Source: Spirometra erinaceieuropaei (lineage: Eukaryota; Platyhelminthes; Cestoda; Diphyllobothriidea; Diphyllobothriidae). From it: 64,000 nt of DNA. This document shows, piece by piece, positions 43,560-54,189 of this stretch. The translations under genes were made by a program, and so were the position numbers. The notes beneath the pieces are model-generated. The model had not been told where the DNA came from and searched no databases. It was given only the letters and a program-made list of their open reading frames with translations. Position 1 is the stretch's first letter. Each line of letters starts with the position of its first letter. The stretch covers positions 1,104,996-1,168,995 of the forward strand of contig CACRXP010000069.1 in NCBI GenBank assembly GCA_902702965.1, written 5' to 3'.

Positions 43560-44700
43560 CTGCAAAAATGCTGGACTCGAGCTCTTGACAGAGGGAATAT
43601 GGTGCATGCGGTCTATACTGATTTCAAGAAGGTCCTCCACAGTGTGTCCCGTCATCGCCTTCTGTACGGACTCAGCCGCATAGGAGTGTTAAGTGAGTTT
43701 CCGATGTGTATTCGAAGCTTTTTACTCGACGGCTCTCAAACTGTCCATGTCAGGGACCAGCAGGCTGCGAAAGTTGCCGTTGAGAGCGGTGTCCCCCAGG
43801 GTCAAGTTCTTGGCCCCACACAGTTACTCATATACGTCAACGACTGTGTAAACGAACTGGATTTCGATGTCCCAGTGGTTGCTGATGATACAAAGATTTG
43901 GAGTGCCGTTTGAAATGAAGCTGACGAAGAGAGGCTGCAGACAGACGTAGACCGCGTCGAGCAATGGTCGAACGACTGGCTTTTGCCGCTTGGCATAAGC
44001 AGGTGTAAATTGCTACGCGTCGGCGAAACCAGTACTCCTAACTGCATGGTCTTCGCCTGAATGGCAAACAATTGCATGAAATGAACGGCCAGGAGGACTT
44101 GGGTGTATGGACCACAACTTCGTTCAAGCCTTCGCGGCACTTCTCAAAAGTAGCCAAATTACCTGTCCGTCCTATACCTCGTCAAACGGGCGTTCTCTTC
44201 TTTTGACAAAGGCTGCTTCGCCAAGGGTTTAAGAACTTTTGTGCGGCCGCATCTGGAGTTTACTATCCCAGCACGGAGACCCTGGACCGCTAAGGATTTC
44301 AGCATACTCGGAAAAGTTCACCGGCGGGTGACCAAACTCGTAACTGAAAAGGACTCATTACCCTACGAAACGTGAGAAGCTAACCTTTTTCTCATTCCCT
44401 TGAGTTGTAGGCAGCTAACAGATGACTTGATACAAACTCTTCGTATCCTGCACGATCAGGACTGCTGTATCGTATCCGGAGTCTTCTTCGAGTTGAGGGG
44501 TCACACACTCAAACTACCTATGACTGGCGCCAGGCTAGACATACGGAAGTTTTTTTCTCAAAAAAGAGTGGTTGCAGCTTGCAATGTTTTGCCAGAGGAC
44601 GTTGTTGTGTATGCATCCGTAGGAACTTTTAAAAGGAAGCTGAATCAACATTGCAGAGCGCGCCACAATGCCATCCGACCGCTACCGTCTTAATACCATA
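43560..44700 (+). pseudogene. LINE reverse-transcriptase relic (jockey/CR1-like)
   Basis: A 5'-truncated non-LTR retrotransposon, broken by stops and frameshifts. RT motifs: AVYTDFKKVLHSVSRHRLLY (motif A region), SGVPQGQVLGPTQLLIYVND (motif B region) and VVADDTKIW (motif C, ADD). Further pieces follow: VEQWSNDWLLP (about 43960) and the typical LINE C-terminal block LTDDLIQTLRILHDQDC, then VTGAR/MTGARLDIRKFF and VVAACNVLPEDVV, ending at a stop near 44693. It lies antisense to the channel gene and starts only about 60-70 bp upstream of exon D. Confidence 0.85.
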
Positions 44701-45244
44701 GGCCAACAATTTAACACCATTATGACGCTACTGCATATATTTAAGTAACATTTATTTACATAATTTACTTATGTGCGGACCATCACATCACTGCTCGCAT
44801 TCACCATGGTGCTTGCACACCACAGACCGTATTACTTTCCCTGTAGCTTAGATGTGCCTTATGCAACTATTGTATTACGCACCAAAACGAGTACATATGC
44901 CTTCAAATGGTGTTGACGCATAAAATGCTGCGGCCATCTGTACAGATTTTGATATTTTTTATTTACTTCATTTTACTCCCTTTCCAACTTTTCCACATAC
45001 TTCCTCTGCGTGTAAGAAATGGGGATTCCAAAGGTACACGCCTACTTTCACTCAAACAAATTGAACCAAACTGAAAAATGCCTTAATAAGTATTAGTAAC
45101 TTTATCGGTGTGAATGATTGTATATCGGGTCCTCAGCAGAAAAGAGGAGGCGAGTTCTTCTCTTCCAGCAGGGAACATTTCACACGAAACAAGTAAATAA
45201 TCGATAAAAGTCACTGACGAAAAAAGGAAAGATTTACAGCAGCC
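44701..45244. other. Non-coding, probable LINE 3' flank
   Basis: AT-rich sequence without recognised features. The LINE 3' UTR may extend into its beginning. Confidence 0.3.
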
Positions 45245-45790
45245 AGATAAGCTCATAAAATGCTAATGGAAATTATGAAATCTGTTTTCCAGTAGAGGCG
45301 TTTAATAGAGTGACTTATCAGAAATTAGTTACAATGGAGAATCATACCGATATATTTCGGTCACGTCAGGAAACTGACTTTAAGTCAGCTTATTTTCGGT
45401 CGCATTCAAAAACTGTACTAGACAAAAGTGGTTACACAAGCAGTACGAATTTTTTTTAATGATTTTCGATGCGCCTTTAAACTCAAAAATGCTTTGTAGA
45501 AAAGGTGCACAAAAAGTATTGTTCCTTTCAGTTATTTAGCGGAAACGTATGTCTACTATAAATCCTATCCTTAAAGAGAGCCTATCCGGAGATTAGGACA
45601 TCCAAACTACTTGCCATATAGTTTTCGCGTAAGAAGATGCACACATCTCGTCATAAACGGACCACAAATGTTTGCCCTAGACGTGAACATTTTTGCATAC
45701 TCCTCAGACGGCATTAATAAACGGACAGACACAACGTTATATGAAAAATTTAAAGTCTTAGAAAATCTTTAACATGTGTCTTTGCCTGAA
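45245..45790. mobile_element. Strongly diverged family A/B-like MITE
   Basis: It carries the ordered blocks AGCTCATAAAATGCTAATGG, AATTATGAAATCTGTTTTCC, TATTTCGGTCACGTCAGGAA, CGGTCGCATTCAAAAACTGT and GATTTTCGATGCGC. These are counterparts of the family B left half. The right half was not clearly identified. Confidence 0.45.
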
Positions 45791-46289
45791 AGATATTATT
45801 TTGAGGAACGTAATGTTTCCACCCAACGAGTGTAAAACGATCACTTTTGCGCACGTTTTCTCATATACATAACAGACGAATAATTTGAGCAATTATTCGG
45901 TGCACGACATGGCGTATAGTCTCCGGGACACGCCTTTTTGGGGTCAGACCCGTAATGTCAAAGAACATGTTAGCCTAGAACAATGAACTACGTTGGAATA
46001 ACCACGTAATTTCCAGTCTACGAACAGGTGGAAGTACGAGTAGTATGAAATGTATATGGGTAACTTATTATACCATACTCTTGACATAGGTGCTAACTGA
46101 AAGCCCAGACACGAGTTTCGTTAACATTCTGCCGTTGCGTGACACAACTGCAAGAGGTTTGGCTTCCCAGTGGGTCCCCCAGTGTTCCCTATGCGGTTTC
46201 TGGTATGTGAATTTCAGAGGATAATCACACGAATAATTTCAGAAGTTATTCAGTGCAGGACATGGAGTTAAGTCCCCGGGACATGACGT
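45791..46289. other. Non-coding intron sequence
   Basis: A roughly 60-bp block resembling GAATAATTTGAGCAATTATTCGGTGC occurs twice (45880 and 46230), each followed by GACATGG.GT. This may be a small local repeat. Otherwise nothing was recognised. Confidence 0.35.
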
Positions 46290-46745
46290 TTTAGGGTCAG
46301 TTTCGGAATTTCGGGCTTCGATGCACAGCGTACCAAGATGCGGCTACGAACATATGGGGCTCAACTCAGGTCAGCGAAACTTGAGGGCTTGAACAAGCGC
46401 CGCAATTCCGCTAGAGCAGGATTTTTCTATGCTTCATTTATCCAGACAGTATGGTGCACTCGCGCCTGCTTGGACAGATGTCCTATAATTTGACCAATAT
46501 AGCCTGCCCCACAGGAGCAATTGAAGGTGCAGATTCCTGCTGGCTCACTAGAAATGTTTACACAGTCAGCCTTGGGAACGTTGCCCTTTTTTCATGCCTC
46601 TGCAAATCCAGCGACTTCATCTGAAATGCGCTTTATGGACCTGACCTTTTACCTGGCTTCAACTGTCACGTCAAAACTTACTTGCATAACAAAGTGCGCT
46701 TATAATCTGAACCACCGTCGGGATTACAAAATGAGGCTCTAACAC
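46290..46745 (-). pseudogene. Penelope-like GIY-YIG remnant
   Basis: On the minus strand near 46540-46480 the frame reads SEPAGICTFNCSCGAGYIGQ, equivalent to 'SMCIYSFTCSCGAGYIGR' in the 41-kb element. The following Arg/Lys-rich part is altered and stops appear soon. It is a decayed copy of the same PLE clade. Confidence 0.6.
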
Positions 46746-46914
46746 GTGATGCTGAAATTTCTACGGTAGATGACTACAGTACTTCATCGCCGAAAAGCCT
46801 GTTACCGAATAACATCTAGAAAGTGGCTAAACTTGGAGTTCATTCCACTGATGCACATTACTATTCCACCTGAAAACACCACACTCCTGGTTGGACATTC
46901 TTCGAAAGGATTCC

Positions 46915-47420
46915 CTAATCAATAGTGGGAGGGCGCTAACCGATCGCGCTACGGAACTCACTCATCCTGTTGTGCCTTCGAGCTCTGTTTCGAGTACCTC
47001 TAACAGCCACACAGCGTCAGAATATCATTCCACACTTCGAGGTTGGCTATGACTAGCTGGCGACGGTTAACAAGCCATAAATGGCCATTCCAGTCTCCTT
47101 TGTCGGCAATGCTATATCACGCGCCACTGCACGGCTGCTAGCGGAGTTCGAGAGAGAGAGCCCATAATGCACAACGGGACGAGTGGGTTCCGTAACACGA
47201 TCGGCAAGCGCCCCTCTGTGATTGTATATGCCCGATCGCAGCCGACAGCACAACCAACCAATGGCTCAGTGGTTAGAGGCGTTGAACTTCCAACCACCAG
47301 GTCGCAGGATGGATCCCCGGGTGTTCCACACTTCGAGGCTGGTATGATTGGCTAACGACAACTAATAATCATGAAATGGCCATTCCAGTTTCCTTTGTCT
47401 TTGTCAATGATGCCATTCTC
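46915..47420 (+). repeat. Type-2 tRNA-like SINE, two tandem units
   Basis: Unit one (46925-47110) has GGGCGCTAACCGATCGCGCT and ends GGCCATTCCAGTCTCCTTTG. Then CACAACGGGACGAGTGGGTT and CGATCGGCAAGCGCCC lead into unit two. That unit has the A-box-like ATGGCTCAGTGGTTAGAGGC at about 47260 and the tail CATTCCAGTTTCCTTTGTC at about 47385. It is decayed but collinear with other copies. Confidence 0.65.
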
Positions 47421-47647
47421 TAATCCGATGTCAATTCGCACCTTCTCCGAACTGCCGGGTATATGCACGTGCTAACTTGTTCCCTGTGCGCGTTAAGGTG
47501 ACTCACGTTTGCATTTTGTATTGAAGGTGAAAGAAAAAGGATGTAAAGGGCAAAAAGACACGTGTTTTGACTACTTGATTTACAGAAAGGTGACACAGAA
47601 GAGTAGCCTATCTGGCAACCGTAATTGGGGAGATCAGGTACACTCAC

Positions 47648-47779
47648 CTCAAACACGGTCTCCGAAAAGAAACTGATCAGTCCCACGACAACAAGGATTT
47701 CGAAGATCGACACGTAATTTTCTCTGAAACCAACGGCCACTGTGTATGCGTAGAAGAAGACGAAGGCGAGGTAAAATAA
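47648..47779 (-). CDS. TRPM-like channel, exon C (S1 and S2)
   Basis: A 132-bp exon, 44 codons, phase 0 at both ends, between acceptor CCTCTGTTTTAG and donor TTTGAG|GTGAGT. It encodes S1 (LFYLAFVFFYAYTVAVGF), a short extracellular loop with RENYVS, and S2 (IFEILVVVGLISFFSETVFE). In TRPM2/4/8 the S2 end carries an E-x-x-Q pair that binds calcium. Here 'SETVFE' keeps the Glu but has Phe at the Gln position by eye alignment. Confidence 0.88.
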
Positions 47780-49265
47780 CTAAAACAGAGGAGTTGTTAC
47801 GTTAATGCAAGGAATACCTACATGCACATATCCAATTACCATCAAGCTGAGTCTACGCCTAGGCCGCTCTTAACTTACTGACTCGATAAAATGTTACAAA
47901 GTCCGATTTGCTAGCCACTGTGGGAAGAGCAACTAAATGAAGACAAAATAAAAACTCTACCGAATAACAATTAGTAGAACATTACTGGGACAAATAATGT
48001 CGAGTACTCCGAACGCAGCATGTTTGAGGGACGAGTCCGACGTTAACGCGTACTATACATTATAAGTTGGTCTTCATTAAGCGCCTGGCCGGAGATACCA
48101 ACAACCTCTGCCCCACTTCTAGTGTAAGGGAGAATGGGGCCAATAGAAACGTTGTAATTGTTTGTCTAGTGCCTAATTACTGCAGTTTGTGCAACAAGGA
48201 AGCGAGAATGTATGCGGATGACCAACTGTATATTCAACGCCCGACACGTTTGTCGATGAAAGGTGAAAAGAGGGTTAATTTACACCAGTTTGAATAGTTT
48301 TTGCCGAAACCAAGGTAGGGCTTAGTCAGACCAGCCAGCCAGCATCTCATGTAGCAGTATCGGTCAACAATACCCGTTCCATAGAGGAACTCAAGAAACA
48401 TTATCCTCTTCGACGCATCAATGTCCATTACTTCCTAACTGTTCCAGCTGCAGGTTAAAATTCCAAATAAGGATTGAGTGTATGCGGGGGGCAAGGAAAA
48501 ACTATGGAGAACTGTTTGCTATCTTTTTCAAAGAAAGTAGTGTTCTGCAGAGTTTTTGGTCGGCACATTGTCGGCAGAATGCCATTCGCTGACCTGTACC
48601 GACCAGAGTAGCTGGAACTGCTAAGATGTCAACATTGCTTCCGTGCTCTGCACATCCCACTTTAGTTTGATACGGAGAGCAGCCAGATATAAAAAAACGC
48701 CCGAAATATTGGTGGACGAAATGCATACGCCTGCCAGTAGACCGGGAGTGTTATAACGCTAGTGGGTCAGATACGGTTATGCAGCCTCACCTGATGTAAA
48801 CAAACCACAACCACCTGTAATACGGGACCGGTGGTAATAGGGGCTTTATAGGTGGGACCAGGGAACGCACAGATGACGAGGTCAAGTAATTGTATGCAAA
48901 AGCAAGGCTATTGGAAATGCGCGGTTGTACTTTGAGTGGTTGAGAAATAGTTATCCTAACCCCTTACCTTAACCCCCAACTATAACCCCTAACCCCAACA
49001 CGATTGCGTCCATCATGTGTGGCTTTATAAGCATATCTTGCCCGCTGGTGAATTTGTTAGATACCAGTTAGCATTTTCTTACCCAGCGCATATATTTAAT
49101 CCTTGCCAAATTTCACTCGGTGGCCAGGACGTTGAGAGATTAGATTAAATCTAGCGGTTGAGTTTAAAGGAGCCAGAGGATGGTGGATTCAGACAGCGCA
49201 TGAAAGTTAACATCCAAAAAATGTCCACGTCACTTTGGCAGCGAAAAAGCACTCCATTTCCTTAC
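47780..49265. other. Non-coding intron B-C
   Basis: It contains a short C-rich telomere-like tract at 48955-48995 (CCTAACCCCTTACCTTAACC) and no recognised exon. Confidence 0.35.
48955..48998 (-). repeat. Short degenerate CCCTAA-like tract
   Basis: CCTAACCCCTTACCTTAACC and ATAACCCCTAACCCC variants in about 44 bp. Confidence 0.45.
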
Positions 49266-49607
49266 CGCGTGGGTGTAGAACTTGGTGATTGGTGCAGTGT
49301 AGAATTTTCGGAACTTTTCTAAGCACGTGGGATTTCGGCGCTTTTTCTTCTCCCCTGATGGAGGCGGAGACGCCAGCGGCAGCGGTGAGTGCTGTTGTAC
49401 TGGCACAGGTGCAAAGGAGAAGAGGGGAGTGCAGACAAGGAAAGGAAAGAAGAAGGAGATCATGATGACTACAGGATTGGCGCTGAATCCATTCCACCAA
49501 TCATGTTCCACAATGTACTGAATCGGCAGGGAGCAGATGAACAGGGAGCAGGAAATTTGGTCGGGGATGTAGTGCGAGTTCATCTGCAACAGCTCAACAG
49601 CTCTGCA
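49266..49607 (-). CDS. TRPM-like channel, exon B (pre-S1)
   Basis: A 342-bp exon, 114 codons, phase 0 at both ends, between acceptor CTCTTCCATTTTAG and donor CACGCG|GTAAGG. It encodes CRAVELLQMNSHYIPDQISC, then EHDWWNGFSANPVVIMISFF, corresponding to the TRPM 'W.G.....P...I...I..P' pre-S1 segment. A Pro/Ser and Lys-rich linker follows (PPPSGEKKKRRNP). The segment RKFYTAPITKFYTHA ends the exon. This last motif is the highly conserved TRPM 'FY.API.KFW' just before S1. Confidence 0.87.
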
Positions 49608-50478
49608 CTAAAATGGAAGAGCAAGGTGGAGTTAGCGTCTGAATTGAGGGATTCGGGCAAGCGGTGGGACAGCGTTTAGCGGGAATCGGCAGTTTGAAAC
49701 TCCCCTTGAGTGGAATTCATCTTTTTTGTCTAGCTCGGTAAGAGTGGGCGCCTTGTTTGAAGCGCCACGATCAGGCATAAAGAGTACACGCTGCCCTCTG
49801 TTGGTAAGCCCATGGCTCGTCAAACAAACCGGTTGGGCACGACAATAAATGCACCCCTCTCCCCGAATTATAAGCTGTTTTACACAAAATTCTAGGCGGA
49901 TACATATGATCGTGTCCAAAATTTAAACCATTAGTTCTTTTAACTCTAGCCTTAGCATTGACTCCGAATCACCTGGCATCTTACGTAAGACCGCCTGTAA
50001 TACGGGATGATGCTTTTACCCATTCCCTGCCAGCAAGTCGGGCGTCACACGAATTTGATTTTAACTCTTGGCTGCATCAGCTGAGTAGGATCATCCATCT
50101 AATTCATGATCAAGGTTCGGGCGAACGCAGACTGTCCTATGGTGAAAAGTGATCAGAAACGCTGAAATCAAAGCTAAGGTGCGCCGCATCCCAGAGGCCT
50201 CTCTAGGGTTACATAGAACGCGAAAGTTCATCAAGACATTGCTGGTTTATGTGCTCTCGAGAAGAGACTTCTGTTGGCTACGTCTCGCAAAAACAGCTCG
50301 AAGTTTAACCGATATTTAACAAACCTCATGAGTTGCAAATAAAAATGAAAACCAGCAGCAATTAGGATCGCGGTTGTTTGCCCACCGTCATCCGCACCAG
50401 AAGAATGACTGATGCAGAAGTCACGGTCTATGGTTTATGCTCCTCAGATAAGCAGGTATCCACGTAAACAGTCATACG
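49608..50478. other. Non-coding intron A-B, part
   Basis: Nothing recognised. A small exon predicted from the family (between exons A and B) could lie here or anywhere up to 55420, but I could not identify it. Confidence 0.3.
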
Positions 50479-50678
50479 TGTCAATAGAAGCGAACAAATG
50501 AGTCCCAGGAAGTAGTTGTAATGAAGGAGACACGATCACTGGGACAAGAGCTTTATTCGCTTGACGCTTTGGATTCATACTCGAACCCACCCGTATCTGC
50601 TATTGTCTTTGATGATGGGTTCGATCAGGAATCCGAAACGTCAGGCCAATAAGGCTCTTGTCCCAGCGATCGTGTCTC
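50479..50678. mobile_element. Body-less Penelope-like palindrome with target duplication
   Basis: A minus-oriented arm (50479-50590, CAATAGAAGCGAACAAATGA ... GGATTCATACTCGAACCC) meets a plus-oriented arm (50592-about 50678, with TTGATGA...GAAACGTCAGG). No coding sequence lies between them. Flanking direct repeats AGTCATACGTGT (50470-50480 region) and AGTCATACTTGT (50687-50698 region) differ at one base. The exact inner junction and outer ends are uncertain by a few bases. Confidence 0.65.
50605..50646 (+). ncRNA. Hammerhead-ribozyme-like motif, variant core
   Basis: GTCT, core TTGATGA (C replaced by T), helix II GGGTTC/GATCAG/GAATCC, GAAA, CG-TC, AGGC. The C3 change is the only core defect. 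Confidence 0.45.
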
Positions 50679-50814
50679 CTTCATCAAGTCATACTTGTGT
50701 CCTGAATTCAGGTTGACGTCTGAAAAACGTAAACTGGTCCAGGCATGTGAGATTGCACTAGCACTCTCATTTGTTGAAGACGGAGACGCGATCGCTGAGA
50801 CAAGAGATTTAGCA

Positions 50815-50857
50815 GCCTGACGTTTCGGATTCCTGCTGTAACCCATCATCAGAGACA
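50815..50857 (-). ncRNA. Hammerhead ribozyme candidate with intact core
   Basis: On the minus strand: GTCT, core CTGATGA, one unpaired T, helix II GGGTT/ACAGCAG/AATCC (five pairs including one G-U), core GAAA, then CG, TC and AGGC. Helix I pairs GTCT with AGGC (one G-U). Helix III is the minimal A-U pair closing a CG loop, and C precedes the predicted cut. All core positions agree with the hammerhead consensus, making this the best candidate in the window. Confidence 0.6.
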
Positions 50858-50916
50858 ACAGCAGATACGGATGGTTCATGCACAAGGGGCTGCAGTATTT
50901 ATAGGATGCAGTCGCC

Positions 50917-51543
50917 ATGCTACCACATACCTATGAATGTTCACACCAGACAATGAAACCAAAAAACCCGCTGCCACGGCAAGGAACGTCTAGGGTCGTT
51001 TATCGGATCTGGTGCAGTTGCGGACAAAGCAATTACGTCGGAGAAACCAGAAAACAGCTCAGAACGCGAACGGCTGAAAACGCTGCAGCAGTGCGGAGAC
51101 ATGACGCCGGCTCTCAAGTTGCGGTTCATTCAACAAGATCCGGCCACATATTCAAATTTGACGAGGTCGAAATTCTCGCTAGAGGTGACAACAGCGTGAC
51201 CCGGGAGCTGCTCAAGTCATGGTTTACTGGCCTCCAGTCCATTAACAAGTGCAATGACATTCCCCTTCCATATTCTATGCTGAAACCTCGCCTAGGCGGA
51301 GTAACTGGCCACGCGGGCAGCGCACAGGTGAACACATTTTCCAACACCAGGGTCAGTGCCATCATCACACCAACATCCAACGCACGTGATGAGATTGCAA
51401 CAATTAACTACGCGAATGTTGGCCATCAAACAGTCAGGACACCAAGTGCAACGATTCCTGACGAAGGAGGAGCCGTGAATTTTCATAGGTATGCTATAGC
51501 ATGGCGAATTAATCCTAGAAGTACTGCAACCCCTTGTGCCTGA
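50917..51543 (+). CDS. Penelope-like GIY-YIG endonuclease fragment, open frame of 208 codons
   Basis: The frame is intact from the inverted arm to TGA at 51541. Domain order: a Pro/Lys-rich lead (KPKNPLPRQGTS), then VVYRIWCSCGQSNYVGETRK (GIY-YIG motif region with paired Cys), RTAENAAAVRRHDAGSQVAV and the VHSTRSGHIFKFDEVEILAR helix block. ELLKSWFTGLQSINKCNDIP and a long C-terminal tail follow. The His usual before 'AAAVRR' in related elements is Asn here. The apparent start codon lies within the arm and is not the natural one. RT is missing. Confidence 0.8.
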   Translation: MLPHTYECSHQTMKPKNPLPRQGTSRVVYRIWCSCGQSNYVGETRKQLRTRTAENAAAVRRHDAGSQVAVHSTRSGHIFKFDEVEILARGDNSVTRELLKSWFTGLQSINKCNDIPLPYSMLKPRLGGVTGHAGSAQVNTFSNTRVSAIITPTSNARDEIATINYANVGHQTVRTPSATIPDEGGAVNFHRYAIAWRINPRSTATPCA

Positions 51544-51562
51544 ACTACCATTATCTGTTTTT

Positions 51563-51604
51563 GTCTCTGATGATGGATTCGAGTAGGAATCCGAAACGCC
51601 AGGC
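51563..51604 (+). ncRNA. Hammerhead-ribozyme-like motif, one core change
   Basis: GTCT, core CTGATGA, one unpaired T, a perfect 6-bp helix II GGATTC/GAGTAG/GAATCC, GAAA, CG-CC, AGGC. The expected U before the cleavage-site C is C here, which should weaken the A-U closing pair. Confidence 0.5.
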
Positions 51605-51693
51605 TAATAAAGCTCATGTCCCAGCGATCGTGTCTCCTTCTTCAAGCCTGCTTCCTGGGACCCGTCTCTTCGCTTCTATTGACTCTCATTTGT

Positions 51694-54189
51694 GTTGATA
51701 TCAATTCTAGTCTACAAATCAGGGTCAGACTTCCCACTGAGCGTGGTGGGGGAGCCTCGAGATAGTTATCCCAAAAGTGTTTTTCTTAACTACCGGACAA
51801 CATACTTCAGTCTGCCAATTCCTAAATCCGACCGGACAGATTTGGTGACCACATGCTTTCGGGCGTATGGCAACTTCAAGAAACAAACGCTACCTGAAGG
51901 GCTGTAAACGGCTACACTTTTATATCTTGCTTTATGAGGTTCTCTAGCCACGGAAAACGATCAAATAATCACCAGGGTTTGCAAGGATGTATTTTTTAAA
52001 GTAGAAAAGACTACATAGCTGAGTTCATGGTTCCGACTAAAATGGAATACAATTACTAATACAGGGAGGAGGCAGAGCCCAAGAAGCAGTTGGGAGAAGG
52101 AAGCCCCGGTGGCTGGAGCAAGATTTCCACTTGCCTGGAATTACCGATTATTGCTCACATCCATAAATAGACACTGAGCCAGATATGGATAATGTTATTG
52201 CTACGGGGAGCGGAAATGCTGAAGAACCACGGCCTATGATGAAACGACGGCGCAACCACGCGCCATGCAGCAGACCAAGCCGGCCGCAGCATATAAACTC
52301 GGACAGCCAATTAGCGTGCGCTGCACGCGTGATGCCCTTGCTCACGCCTGCGGTGGACCAAATGATCGATACTTTCCCGCAAGGGATTCTTGCGCACGAG
52401 TTGGCCAATCAACGACCGCCACGCAGCAGGTCTGAAATTTCTAGAACACTCATTACTATTCGGCACGCTGTAGGTCGGAATATTCCGGAACCAAATAAAT
52501 AAGGGGAGTTTGGAGTAGAGAAGGATCCCCGTGTTCGTAGGCTGTTAATAAAGTGCTTGTTTTCCAAATGGGCTCTCTTTCTATTCCAGCCATCCGTCAG
52601 GTCATAACAGTTATTCACATGCTTTGCCGTATTTGAAGGACGCAGCTGCTATGTTATTGCATATTTGTCAAGATTTTCGTTTCCGCATTCGTCGCAGAAG
52701 TTTGAATGTGATGCGATAACTGCCTGATTGGTCGCAACGGAGTCGTTATTTTCCGTAATGAAAAAGATTTGAAACGTGTTTCATCTATGATCGGATGCTG
52801 GCTATCGGGTGAGTTTTCTCCTGTATACTTATACGAATCTTGTTCATGGAGGCACCACTATTTATGCTTGTGTATGTTCGAAATCATATGTGAGTGTTGT
52901 TCCGCAACCTGTTTTGAATTTTAGGCGGATGTGGACATTTACGTCATGCACCGTCTCTAGACTTCCAAAGACAATATAGCGTGTCGCAACCACACAAGGG
53001 CTAGATACGCTGGAATTGCCATTTATGATCCCTGCTGTTGCGTCCAGGGTTTGAACATGATCCAGTAAGTTGCAACGCTGAGACCCTCGCGAATATTTCT
53101 ACCTTTGTATCAACTGTAGTCTGGTCCGCGGCCAATGCCGGCTGTCCAAACTGGCTTATCATCTTCGAGGCTGACGTAGACATGACCTCGCCGAAAAGCG
53201 CTGGACGGGTGCCCTGACTGTCTCACAACGCGGACTTCGCTCTCCCAGCATCCGGCGCGGCCTCGTGCGACTGCGTACTCCCACCAACCCCTTCTCTAAT
53301 AGTTCTGTATAGCATACAACGTCCTCTCAACTGGCGTTTTTCTTCTTCTCTTCCTGTCCGGAACTGGACCTGGTGGTCTTAGCGACAACGGTCTATCTAA
53401 GGCTTCAGACGCCGCGATAAGGTCACTGAACTTTCGGGACTGGCCCTGGTTGCGCATAGCCGGGAATATGCAAAGACATGCGAATCTGACTTTCACCAGT
53501 CGTTGTGGCTGTAGAAGTTGACAAAATCTGAAGTCTGATTACGGTCAAACTGACGACTGCTAATAAGCGAAGATGGCGAATCCAATGTTCCCAATCTCTT
53601 CAGTAAGATCATTTACTACTTTTGGCTCTGGCTGTTCATTATCTAAGCTTCTATAACTTTAGATGTTACATAGACAGAAGACTAAAATTTTAAGGCCACA
53701 TACTTGTCTAATCATAGATGGACGCTCATCAGGTATGTAAATAAATGAAGGGGAAACCAACTTTTAGATAGTAGTCGGATGGGGTCGCATGTGTCCCCGT
53801 ACTACGGGTGTCCCCGATCTAAAGTCCAGGTCGATACCTATTCTCGTGTTTTGATTTTAACCCTGGACCTCACAACCCCAACCTACCACCAACTCTATCT
53901 CTGACGCCGACCCTAACCCCGTTGGACTCTGGCTCAAAGTCACCTTTAATACGGAGGGGGGGGGCGTATTCCCATGAGAAATTTAGATAGTTCGCCCACT
54001 CCTACTTACTTTAGGCATAACCTTTGAAGCAACACTAATAAACATGCAGATAGGCCGCCACATATATAGCCATGTCAACTTATCATTGAAAACCAGAATA
54101 AAGTCTTCCTCAGGATAGGAAATTTGGGGAAACCCGACGCTTGCAAATTGAGATATTGGACGCTAAGCCATTGTATCAACGTTCTGGGA
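51694..54189. other. Non-coding intron A-B, part
   Basis: About 2.5 kb with no recognised gene. Frames at 52.15-52.5 and 53.0-53.5 kb look protein-like in composition but match nothing I know. A weak CCCTAA-like patch (CTAACCCC, CTACCACCAA) lies at 53870-53930 and a G run at about 53957. Confidence 0.3.

Larger units (their letters stand above)
50775..51681 (+). mobile_element. Short Penelope-like element with inverted arm and 12-bp target duplication
   Basis: Direct repeats ACTCTCATTTGT (50763-50774 and 51682-51693) flank it. The 5' side (50775 to about 50930) is an inverted copy of the 3' side (about 51495-51645); the 3' side carries about 35 extra bases. The body codes for the GIY-YIG end of the PLE protein. 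The layout is the same as at 36.5-37.1 and 40.8-42.4 kb: truncated body, arms inverted, ends flanked by a duplication. Confidence 0.85.

Noticed and set aside
43802..44140. 112-codon minus frame
   Set aside because: Antisense shadow of the LINE reverse-transcriptase relic.
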